This document shows positions 11,735 through 22,546 of a DNA stretch of 64,000 bases, one piece after another. Source of the DNA: Chamaecrista fasciculata (lineage: Eukaryota; Streptophyta; Magnoliopsida; Fabales; Fabaceae); contig QANZ01005497.1 in assembly GCA_003254925.1 (NCBI GenBank), positions 125,136 to 189,135 of the forward strand. The letters run 5' to 3'. Each line of letters starts with the position of its first letter. Within the stretch, counting starts at the first letter, position 1. The translations under genes and the position numbers were made by a program. Below the pieces are notes generated by a model. It had not been told where the DNA came from, did no database searches, and saw nothing but the letters and a program-made list of their open reading frames with translations.

Positions 11735-12963
11735 GATTATATATAATATGACCAATTCTAGAGAGAAAATAATTAACAGGTAAGGTAATATATTAAATAT
11801 TTTTTATACCAAACATAATAAATGGTTTTAAAAAAATTGCATAGGCTCCTCTTATTTTCACTGTATTTTTAATAAATGAATATGTTTATTTTCCATTTAA
11901 GAAAGTGAGAAAAGTAAGCAGCTAATGATGCGCGCGTCTACCTCTCTGGCGTTTCGAGGTTGAGGTGGGTTGCCTCAAGGAAACAGGATTGGATCCTCTA
12001 TTTTTTACTTTATATATTTTTTATGAAGTTAATGAGAGAAAAAATATAAATTTTATAAAATAATAAATATATAAGACTTATATTTTTTTTTTTACTTTTT
12101 CTTCTTTAATTTTTTTCTTTAACTCTATGAAAAATATCAAAAAAACTATAAATGATCTATTTCTTAAGGAAACCACGACACTAGTAACCCTGACCTTCCC
12201 GACCCTATAATTATATACTATTCATTCCTGACAATTTTAATTTCGGGATGAAAGGGATGGACCATATTCTAATTATTATTATTAAACGTAAGATTTTTAT
12301 TACAAATAATTTAACCTTTTTTTAAGTTGATTTCCTTTGTCATTAAATCATCTTAAATACTTAATCGATATATTATTAGTCTAAATAATATATAATTTAA
12401 TATTTTTTAAAATAAAATGGAGGAACGAAAAAATCTTGTGATTATAAAAAAATAAATAAATGATATTATTTTATGTAATACTTTATAATCAACATTATAG
12501 TAGTTCCGCCTCCGCGATATTGTCCCTACGTAAACTGTGAAGGCTCTCTCAATTCTGAAAGGTTTTTTCCTTCTTGCTTCGTTTTGTTGCGGCCTTACAA
12601 TGATCCAAATTGGAACCCAAAAAATAAAAGGATAATGATACACTGCACTAAAGCCTACTTTCATTCGCATCTTTATGTGTTTCAAAAATACATGATAATC
12701 CCAAACATTATTCCCACGCAGACACCGTTCATTGTACCAAAATTTGTCATCCATGTTACGTACGTTTGGGATAGATTATATTGTTTTTGTAATAGTTTAT
12801 CTATCTATCTATCTATCTATATATTCTTAATTAAAATAATAACTAAACAGTGTTTAAGTTTGTATTGGTACGGATGTGTCGGGATAAATTTTGATTAATT
12901 AATTTATTAATTCTGAAAACTACAAAGCTGGATTAGTCTAAATCTAACCTTGAGTTCACAGTC
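11735..12963. other. AT-rich intergenic DNA
   Basis: Open frames at 12407-12754 (-) and 12584-12898 (+) overlap on opposite strands and have no recognisable domain. A tetranucleotide microsatellite at about 12798-12821 is annotated separately. I see no other element with definable ends. Confidence 0.45.
12798..12821. repeat. (TATC)n microsatellite
   Basis: About six tandem copies of a TATC/ATCT tetranucleotide. A simple repeat, likely length-polymorphic. Confidence 0.9.
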
Positions 12964-13760
12964 TGATGGCAGTCTCCGGATACCTGGGGTCGTCGGATCC
13001 TGCAAGTAAGAATGCACAGGGGTTTCCCTGTGATTCTCCTCCGATGCTCAAGTTAGAAGAGAGATCAGAGAATAGTGATGAGTTGTATTTTTCTCGGAGT
13101 GAGAGTCGTTACCTGAGAGTGTGTGTTTTCTCCCTATTTATCCTCCTTCCCTTTTTTCCCTTGTTGGTACGAGGTCCCCAAGGGACGTGAGGGGTATTTT
13201 CGGGGATGCATAGGGAGTAGGTCGATGTACCTTAATGCTCTGACGTGACAGCTATCACTGTTGGGCTGCAGTGGGATGTCCAACCTTCCTTTTTGGGAGT
13301 CAGTGATAGTCAAGAGTGCTTTTCACCATATCTCTGCGCGCAAGGTGCGTTTTAGTCCTTTTGCGTGTGCGTTTTTGCTCTGCCGTACACAGTGGCTGGT
13401 ATGACCTTGCCTGGTCACGTGGTTTCAAGGATCTTTGCATTTAATGCCAATATCTTGACATTAAATGCTCGAGTGGGAGGGGACTTGCTTGGGTTGCCTC
13501 CTCGCCGGGTAGCGTTTGCGCGTTGATGTTGATTCCGGGGAGTGACTATCATCACTTTTCGAGGGGTGTATATCACTAATCCTTCCAAAAGGTCCGAGGA
13601 GGTGTCCTCGCCGTCGGCTTCCGAGGGTGTAAATCACTAGTCCCTCCAAAAGGTCCGAGGGGGTGTCTTCGCCGTCGGCTTCCGAGGGATGTATATCACT
13701 AGTCCCTCCAAAAGGTCCAAGGGGGTGTCCTCGCCGTCGGCTTCCGAGGAGTGTATATCA
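12964..13760 (-). mobile_element. Gypsy LTR fragment with TATA box and tandem repeats
   Basis: On the minus strand a TATAAATA-like box (GGATAAATAGGG, about 13133-13141) precedes a leader with TTGAGCATCGGAGGAG, matching the arrangement TATAAATAG then TTGAGCGTCGGAGTA in the Tat-like LTR at 50.8-51.4 kb. The right part is a tandem array. The bounds are a guess from TG/CA ends; I found no target duplication, so it may be a solo LTR with eroded ends or a fragment. No internal retroelement genes are nearby. Confidence 0.6.
13561..13760. repeat. 61-62-bp tandem repeat, about 3.2 copies
   Basis: Units start at 13561, 13623, 13684 and 13746 (partial), each with GTGTAWATCAC, CCCTCCAAAAGGTCC and GCCGTCGGCTTCCGAGG. 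They lie in what would be the U3 part of the minus-strand LTR. The copies differ at a few positions. Confidence 0.9.
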
Positions 13761-16700
13761 AATTCAATACCAAAATACTTTTTGGGCTTTGTAATCACCT
13801 TTGATTTTGCTTTAACCAAGAGAAAGAGACTTCACTTTTTTCATTTTTTTTTCCTTTTTTGGTTAACTATTTTATGATTTTACCTGCTGCGCGCTTCCTT
13901 GTATTTTATGCTTCTTATTAGTTAGAAATACTGAAATAGTAATTGGTGTTTCTAACTTTTATCATGTGCATGAAAAGTTGCCCATATAAAGAGAGGAAGA
14001 AAAAAGTCATGCATTTACAAAATGCTCTCTATTTTAGAACTACTTAGTGCTGTTATATGTTCAAAATACGTTGAAATTGTCACTGAATAATGGAGCCCCT
14101 GCCACTACCAATACTTATTTCCTCAACAATAAATATGAAAAGTGTTCACCTTTGAAGTTGCTAGAGTGACATATATATTTGAGCTTTACATCTTCATAGA
14201 TTATTTTTCTTTGTCTTTACTCTGTGCAAGTCTATGTGGCATATTCTCTTTATATGAGAATCTTATCAAAATTGCTTTTGTATTTTGTTTTAAAAGGATG
14301 CTAAAAACTTTTGTGTTGTAAATGTAGAAGGCTTAACTCACTCCAAAAGAGCTCTCAAAGGGGAGAGAATTGACTCATTATATATATAGAGTTAGAAAGT
14401 CTTTTAACCAAATAATGTGAGACTTCAACAGTAAAATCCAATAAGTGATATGATCTGAGTCTTTGACGAAGTAAACTCAAGTTACAAAAGTAAAGTGTTT
14501 CCTATAACTTCTTAGTGTGGTCTTGTAAAATCAATGAGGTGATCTCTTGTTTGGATTAACGTGCTGTAAAAGTATTGAATACATTGTGATAAGAGTTTGG
14601 AAAATCATGTGGTGATGATCCATGTGAGGTTTGGCTATTTGGTTATTATCCTATTCATCTTAATAAAAGTCACTTGCTTTTTGTGATATTGGAGTGGATA
14701 TAAAATGAACGATAACTTTAATTTGAATTATTATAAATTTGGTTGTACTCTCTTCTCTTCCTTATCTCTTTCTATTTTTGTTTATTTCCTATCAAGTGAT
14801 TTGAAAACTGTTTATAAGAAACTGATTATTTTAATAGGAAGCTTAGTGTTTGTGATTCTAACTAATGAACAGTTTTATGGAACCGTAATTTTTTTTTTCT
14901 TTTAGAAGTTATAAATAGAATAATTGGAAGTTGACAGGGAAAAATGCCTGAAATCCTGAATTTTAATTGAACTTTGTATATGGTGGAACTTGCCATACGC
15001 CCCCTCCCCCAGCACAAAAAAAAAAGGATAAAAACATATAGAAGGAAAAAAAAAAACATGAAAGTGACCTAATTAAGCGAGGATTTGACAAATGTGTTGA
15101 TAAAGACAAAAGGTGTCTTAAAAACCAAGGGTTTATCAGCCCCTAATTGCATATTATTTATTTATTTTGGTGGAAACCTAATTGCATAGTAATCAATAAT
15201 ATAAACAAACAACAATGACTTAATATTAATTAATGGACAGGGCAGTGAATAGGATACCCCATGGAGTTCTATGTAGGCAAACAACAAAACAAATGTGGTC
15301 TGTCATTTGGGTAGAACGATGAGATTGACAAATGGAAGATCGTTTAGCTGTGATGGACACAATTTACTCAAGCACTGCTTGGGGAAATACAAAGCCGAAC
15401 ATGAAATGAAAGTTATCAAGTTTTTGTAAGTGTCAATGTTGCATCATATATATATATCCCTACAGTACATATATATATGATCATAATAATTGGCAATATT
15501 TAAAAGAAAAATTATTGTATCGATAACTTTATAACTACACTAGGTCTAGACAACGATGAAGGTGTAAATAGTAACCCTGTATATATATATTGATGAGCAT
15601 GCATACGTCTATATACATTATCACCTTTAAATTCATATACTATATCATATTTATTTAATGGGTATTTTCTAAAATTAATTAGAGAAATTAAAATAGCGGA
15701 ATGTTATTTCCTCCATCCTAACTTCTTTATCTGTTTATTAAAAAGAATAAAAAATTAATAAATTAAATAAAAAAATTTAACTATTTTTTATTTTAAAATA
15801 ATTAAAAAATAATTTTGAAATTTTGTATAATTTAAAATTTATAAACAATATTCGTATGCTTTTAAGACATGCAAATCCTACTAGCCAGCTAGTGTGTGTG
15901 TGTGTATATGTTAATTAATGGAGTGTAAATTTTGAATGTTTGTTTTGAAAATGAATTTAGTGAGGAAGCATTTTGGGGAATTGAGAGTTAAAGGGAAGAT
16001 TAGGAATTTAGGATAGTAGAATTAAGGTGAGGGGCACGTGGTTTGTAGTAAAGAAGGGGTTAATAGGGCATGTGAAAGCCTCGTTTAATTGCTCCCTTTG
16101 GGACCATTATATTGCAAATGGGCCTACTCGATCCCACCATGACAAGTAACATGGTACATTCTCTTACGAGGAGACATTTTCCATCTCCCAACTTCATTTC
16201 CTCTCCTTCTTTCCTCAACATGTAGGACCCCCCCTGTTTCCCTTAATTTGTTTTTTCAAATGCTTTCACACATTTTCTTTTATATATGACATCTTATATT
16301 AATTTACACACACATATATACGTATATACACAATTCTCATTTTTATATGCTAAATATCATAATTATATTATATTGTTGATATTATTAACATACCAAGTTC
16401 AATATTTTGTGTACAACAAAAAATTCATGCTTCATGTATTTATATGAAATCGTCTTACATTCCTATGCGTGAAAATAGGGGATTTAAATCGAGTATATAT
16501 TGATACGATCGAGTAAGCATATATATATATATATATATATATTTATGACCCATGGGGATTGGATGAGGTCAATGAAAATTACAGATACTGGTCCCAGTGA
16601 ATGAACCATATTAGACAGCAAAAACACGTAATTTGACAACAACGTACAACTCGGCTGAAGACTTTGAAAGCATGCACAAGATCTAGAGGACTTGGTTAGA

Positions 16701-17576
16701 ATATCTTTATCCTTTGACTTGAATGGAAGTCTTCACAAATATAATTCGACTTCTTCAAAATTCAACCTTAGCTTGATGTTATATATGCGCTTATATTGCT
16801 CTTTGTTTAAGGCATAGAAAGTAGTTTTCTTATTTTGCTTCTCATTCTCAAGAAAGACGGAAGAATATATTAACATATGTGTTGGAACTTTGAATTTATA
16901 TCAAGGTAGCGTATGTATGTCAAGTGGATTTTCCAAATAAGAAAATGAAAGTGATAGCACATATATATTAATGTTCCAATTTGCAGCAAAGCTGAGTAGA
17001 AGAGCCAAAGCATGTATATGGCAAATTCAATGAAAGCTTCATGTGTTGAAGTCAATTGACGGATGAGAAGTAATTGCATAAATAATTTAAAGTAATAGAA
17101 TGACAAGTGATTCCGTAGAACATGAAAGGGCCGGGAAAAAAACAAAAGAAAGGCAAGTTGCATGGAAGTGAGAAGAAAGAATATATGAGATATGAGGCTC
17201 GGATCAGAGTGAGAAGCATAATTAGTGATTAGTCCCAAACCAAAATGGTTGTTTTCAGTCTAGTTTTTACATTGTCTTAATATATATAGTCATGTGGGTC
17301 ATTGTGGGTAAGTATGAAGCATGTAGCATGTATCATCCCCAGTTCCAGTTAGGGTGTACGTGTTTGTTTCCTCCAAATAATTATTCATCAGTCCTCGCAA
17401 GCCTTAATTTCAATGGGGTACTTAACAGCCCTGCTTGAAAATGAAACTCAACTCCACCACTTCCTTTTCCTTATCATATCATCTATCTCCATCCATCTCT
17501 CTTCTGTACGTATTTATTCCTTCTTTAATTATTTCTTCATTTCTCACATTATTTTTTTTAATTATTCTACATTGAC
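13761..17576. other. Long gene-free intergenic stretch
   Basis: Mostly AT-rich sequence with microsatellite-like TA and TG tracts (for example about 15890-15910). The open frames at 14705-14905 (+), 14862-15059 (-) and 16870-17238 (-) are low-complexity or hydrophobic by composition and show no domain. I see no RNA gene and no element with clear ends, although 14.3-14.6 kb has the look of degraded repeat DNA. Confidence 0.45.
16519..16542. repeat. (AT)n microsatellite
   Basis: Twelve uninterrupted AT units in intergenic DNA. Confidence 0.95.
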
Positions 17577-18620
17577 TTTATTTTTTTTTATAAAAGACGA
17601 AATTAATTCATTAAGAAAAGCATAGTAACACAGGTAGGTTATACAGCTTTTACTACAAACATTATTAGTCTTAGGATAATTGAAAGACATGGAATCATAA
17701 AAACAAGTCATAGAAATAAAGGTTGGCATTGAATTAAAGATAATGTGGGAGCATGAAGAGTCACGACCCCAATTTGCCAGAAATTCTGCAAGTTGGTTTG
17801 CTTCTCTAAACACATGTTGAATCTTTGTTTCTTCAAAAAGATGCAAGTAACATATGCAATTGTTAATTAAAGAGAAAAGACTATGGTGAGATGAGACATT
17901 AGTATCAGTAATTAAGTTAACCATTAAAGATGAGTCAATTTCGATGATGAGGTGAGAGGTATCAAAATCACAGGCAAACTTTAGTTCATGCAGAATACTC
18001 TAAAGTTCAGCCTTGATGATATAGTCAGAACCTAGAAAGGTAGAGAAACCTGAAATCTGATTTCTATTGTGGTCTCTTATAATCCCACCGGCTCCCAATA
18101 AATTATCCTTTGCTGAACCATTATAATAAATCTTAAAGAGGGGGGCTGGGGGAGAAGGTTTTTTCCAGCTAATTTGGACAGTAACAGTGGAGGAAGGAGG
18201 AGAGATTGGAGAAGAAAAATATAAATATTCACCTGATTCGGCAAGACTTAATGATAAGAGAAGGTTGAAAAGATTTTTTTTTTTTTTAAATAAGGTTGTT
18301 TCTAGCTAATTCCAAGATATATTATGTTTGAATTTTTTTTTATGGTTGCAATGAAATCTAAACCAAGAAAGAAAATGGATATATCTATTAGAGTCAAAAG
18401 AATGTAAAAGATTCCAAATAATGCTGGATTTTGGACAGAATTTGAAAAGATGATTTGTCTTCAATGGCATTTTGACAAAGAGCACAATTAGGGTTAGGGG
18501 TACAATTTTTATTAAAGAGGTTATTATTAGTGGGGATAGCATTATTATAGAATTTCCAAATAAAAAGAGCAATGCGTGGGGAAGTTGAGATTTCCAAATC
18601 CAATTCAAATTTGATATATA
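17577..18620 (-). pseudogene. Decayed LINE 3' fragment (zf-RVT and RNase H)
   Basis: On the minus strand, an N-terminal piece with the zinc-finger region (CALCQ, about 18480) is followed by RNase H with the EIDSSL motif (about 17930) and the REANQLAEFLANWG end (about 17780-17810), then a 3' UTR and poly(A) (T-run at about 17581-17590). RT and endonuclease are missing. Frameshifts break the frame between the two domains. It belongs to the same broad LINE type as the copy at 8.6-11.3 kb but differs clearly in sequence. I found no target duplication. Confidence 0.82.
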
Positions 18621-18672
18621 TAGACCATAGGGGTTGGAAAAATAAATAAATGGATGTACTCTATACAGTAAG

Positions 18673-19023
18673 GAAAGATAAAATGTAATAAAAAACTTTT
18701 TTCCTTCAATTCAATAATCCTCATGGTTTGGGGTTATTATTATTATTTTTTTGGCCAATGTTTGGGGTTATTATTTATTAATGCGAAATAGAGAAAAATC
18801 TATATTTTAAAAAAATTCTGTCATACCCACTTTGTTTTCTTGAACACNGAAAGATAAAATGTAATAAAGAACTTTTTTCCTTCAATTCAATAATCCTCAT
18901 GGTTTGGGGTTATTATTATTATTTTTTTGGCCAATGTTTGGGGTTATTATTTATTAATGCGAAATAGAGAAAAATCTATATTTTAAAAAAATTCTGTCAT
19001 ACCCACTTTGTTTTCTTGAACAC
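18673..19023. repeat. 175-bp direct duplication across a single N
   Basis: 18673-18847 and 18849-19023 are the same 175-bp sequence, with one visible substitution (AATAAAAAAC versus AATAAAGAAC). They are separated by one N at 18848. This looks like two overlapping contig ends joined without merging rather than a biological tandem repeat. Confidence 0.85.
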
Positions 19024-19261
19024 AGAAAACATACCTATTGGGCTCACAGCTTTTAGATTTTTATTAGAGGTCTATCCCCTTTTTGTTTTTGTCATAAGGA
19101 CTATTCTAACATATAGCTCTCATCCAGAACTTATTGGGCCTGGGCTTGCGTATATGATCTTTCAAGCTCGTATTTGAGAGCCCAGCCACAAAACATGATG
19201 CCCAAGGGCCAAACCAAAGTTTTTATTTTATCTTATTGTTCTTTTTCTATTATAAAGCAGA

Positions 19262-21175
19262 GGAAATTTGAAGTTTTGAACCACCCCGCCAAAGCATCCC
19301 ACCTTCATATTGCCCACTACTTGTTTGATCAAATTCCTCAACCAGACGTTGTACCATACTATACTCTTATTCTTATTTCTACTTATGCAGATCGCTTATT
19401 TGAGGCCATGCAACATACGGGACTTGACTTCTATGGCTTCACTATCCGCTGTTATCACAGCTTGTAGCGGTGATATTCATTTGATTATGCAGTTCCATTG
19501 TTTCGCAGTATCGGGTGGCTTTGATTCTTATGCTTCTGTCAACAATGCGCTTATCGCATATTATAGTAAGAATGGGTTTCTGGATGAGGCCAGGCGAGTG
19601 TTTTATGAAATGGGTGAGAATAGAGATGAGGTATCATGGAATTCAATGATTATGGTATTTGGGCATCATTGAGAAGGAACTAAAGCTCTGGAATTGTTTC
19701 AGAAGATGATTCACGTGGGATTGAATCTTGACATGTTCACTTTGGCTTTGGCCAGTGTTTTGACTGCATTTACGTGCTTGGAGGATTCATCAGGAGGGCT
19801 GCATTTTCATGCTAAGTTAATTAAGAGTGGATTTCATCTCAACTCTCATGTTGGGAGTGGGTTGATTGATTTTTACTCCAGGTGTGTGGGTGGCATATCT
19901 GATTGCTGGAGAGTTTTTGAAGAGATTCCTGCCCCGGATTTAGTTCTCTGGAACACCATGATTTCTGATTTTTCCATGAATGAGGACTTATCGGAAAATG
20001 CTCTAGATTGTTTCTGGCAGATGCATCGTGTTGGTTTTTACCCTGATGACTGTAGTTTTGTCTGCGTAATTAGTGCATGCTCCAATTTATCTTCTCCTTC
20101 ACAGGGAAAAAAGATTCATGCATTGTCAATAAAAGCCAAAATCCCTTCTGTGAATAATGCTCTTGTTGCTATGTACTCGAAGTGTGGAAACCTTGAAGAC
20201 GCAAAAAGGTTATTTGATAGAATGCCAGAAAATAACACAGTATATCACTAAACTCGATGATAGCAGGTTATGCGCAACATGGTCTCGGGGTAGAATGTCT
20301 TTTTGAACTAATGCTGTAAAAGAATATTGCCCCCACTTGCATAACATTCATATCCGTTCTTTCTGCTTGTGTACACATTGGAAAAGTTGAGGAGGGTCAC
20401 AAATATTTCAATATGATGAAAGAAAAGTTCTGGATTGAACCAGAAAGTATAACATTTTTCTTGCATGATAGATCTTCTGTGTCGAGCTGGAAAACTCAGG
20501 GGAGTTGAGACTTGAGAGGATTTTTGAGACGATGCCATTTATTGCTAGTTCTATAGAATGGGCTGCTTTACTTGGTGCCTCTAGAAAGCATGAAAATGTG
20601 GAACTAGCGGTGAAAACAACCAATCATCTCATCCAGCTGGAACCTTTTAACGCTACTCCCTATGTCATGCTTTCAAATATGTATGTCAGTGCAAGCAAAT
20701 GGGAAGCAACTGCAAGAGTGAAAAGGTTGTGAGGGACAGAGGCCTGAAGAAGAAACCAGGTTGCGGTTGGATTGAGGTGGATAAGAGAGTGCATGTATTT
20801 GTGGCTGAAGACACTTCACATCCCAAGATAAAGGAGATTCATGAGTTCTTAGGGGAGATGTTAAGGGAGATAAAGAAAGCAGGATATGTGCTAGATGTGC
20901 GATGGGCATTGGTGATGGATGGATCGGCAGGAGGAGTAGAAGAGAAAGAAAGAAGGTTGATGCATCCCAGTCAGAAGCTAGCATTTGCGAATGGGCTGAT
21001 CACAACTAGAGAGGGGAAGCCAATACTTGTAGTGAAGAACTTAAGAATTTGTGGTGATTGCCACAAAGCCTTTAAGTTTATTTCAGCTATGGCTGGTAGA
21101 GAAATCACTGTTAGAGATTCCTACTGGTTTCATTGCTTTAAGGAAGGGCAGTGTTCATGCGGGGATTATTGGTGA
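19262..21175 (+). pseudogene. PPR-DYW protein pseudogene (At3g49710-like)
   Basis: The remains encode PLS-class pentatricopeptide repeats (for example the segment with SVNNALIAYYSKNGF near 19540 and [15 protein letters not shown] near 20175), an E region (KKPGCGWIEV near 20755) and a C-terminal DYW domain ending in CSCGDYW with its stop at 21173-21175. Intact members are organellar RNA-editing or RNA-processing factors. This copy is dead. The 5' part with the targeting signal and first repeats is absent. A small deletion shifts the frame near 19440, a TGA interrupts it at 19670, further frame changes occur near 20245, 20460-20505 and 20725, and stops lie near 20316 and 20508. The DYW zinc-binding HxExx region near 20965 is also disrupted. 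The best match I recall is Arabidopsis At3g49710. Confidence 0.9.
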
Positions 21176-21478
21176 AACTGTAGCTGTAGTATTCGGCTGA
21201 TTATGCCTAAGCAGGACTTGGGAGTCGATAAAAGATCTACCTTAGGTCAGAAGTCAGAATCGAATTGAAAATCTGAGATATGGGAATAGGAGACGCATCC
21301 CTTCCTCGACTACCATTCTTATGTAAATTTATGCTACATTCCTATGACCAGAGAAAACAGAAAACCCAGCCTCATTGAATTTCATTTGGAGATTTTTATT
21401 TATTTTTTTGAAAAATTCGTCGAACCTAGCCTCTTTTGCTAAAGTCACACTCCATCACTTTTAAATATAATTTCAATA

Positions 21479-21662
21479 AAACCAAACTTGGTTGGTCTAG
21501 TGGTTAGCTCACTAGGTCGCTTAAGCAAGTGCCGGGGTTCGATCCCCACCTTGTGTATGCAGCAACCAATTGGCCAGCGGCAAACCCTTAAATGGAGCTT
21601 AGATCCGCGGAGGATTAGTCCTTAGCCCGTTGGGCTGGGAGATACCTTGGGAAACCAAAAAA
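21479..21662 (+). mobile_element. tRNA-derived SINE, copy 2
   Basis: Same family as the element at 1049-1233: an A-box-like GGTCTAGTGGTTA, a B-box GGTTCGATCC, a shared body and an ACCAAAAAAA tail. It is flanked by a perfect 16-bp direct repeat, AAATATAATTTCAATA, at 21463-21478 and 21663-21678. The perfect duplication and better-preserved B-box suggest it is younger than copy 1. It lies just downstream of the PPR pseudogene. Confidence 0.93.
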
Positions 21663-21678
21663 AAATATAATTTCAATA

Positions 21679-22546
21679 TTTCAATCAAGTATTATTCTTC
21701 TGAGATAAGAATTTTTCATTTATAATGACAGTGGTAAAACAATTTTATTATCTAAATAGTAGTTAAAAAAAGGACGAGTACTCATATTAGTTCCAAAAGA
21801 ATGGGATAAATTTAAAATTTGATCATAAATATTTTATTTATTTTAGATTAATCTTATATATATACAACTTGCTTCAAATTGATCTTGCTGTTAAGGGAGA
21901 AGACTGACGGATCTATGGCCTATACTTGATAATGTATCCTATATGTATACAACTTCATATAAGACCAATTTGAAACAACTGAAATATTTAAGACTAATTT
22001 GAAATTTGCCCTATATTGTTTAGGACAATGAGTATTTGGCCTAAGAAAAATATTGATGACCAAGCTTTATATTAACAAGCTGACCTAAATAGTTTTACAA
22101 GTAACTGCATACACCGACCATCTGAAATCAGATGCAACTGCAAGTGCATGTTGCGCAATTTGGTCATTACATACGAATCTATGGCCTTTAGTAAAGTCTA
22201 GCATCTGGAAGACTGCAACAACGGCATGCAGCCTTCTCCCAGCAACAAAAATTCCCTTTGTATTTAATTCTCCTTCCTTACAAGAAAAGAGAAGCATAAA
22301 AGAAATAGACAATCCTACTATTGTGGTGATAATAATCACATACAGGAGACAAAGCCGACAAGAATAAGCAGCTCAAGTTTCTCAAGGAAAGTTATGGATC
22401 CCCAAAAATTCTGTGTAAAGCAGAGCGTGAGAGAAAAAATTCCACAAGCCAGCCAGCTAATTATTCTTGCCAACAGGACAGTCAACAAGCAGTGGATGTA
22501 CAGAGGCAGAATATTAGTGAAGAAAACAATGTCCACTGAGTGTGAA
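21679..22546. other. Intergenic DNA and HflX 3' UTR
   Basis: The right part should be the 3' untranslated region of the minus-strand HflX gene. The open frames at 22085-22339 and 22336-22557 (-) have no domain and are best read as chance frames in this 3' region. No other gene is evident. Confidence 0.5.

Noticed and set aside
12407..12898. Overlapping frames on both strands (115 and 104 codons)
   Set aside because: No recognisable motif; chance frames in AT-rich DNA.
22085..22339. Minus-strand 84-codon frame after HflX
   Set aside because: Lies in the expected HflX 3' region and has no domain or conserved context.
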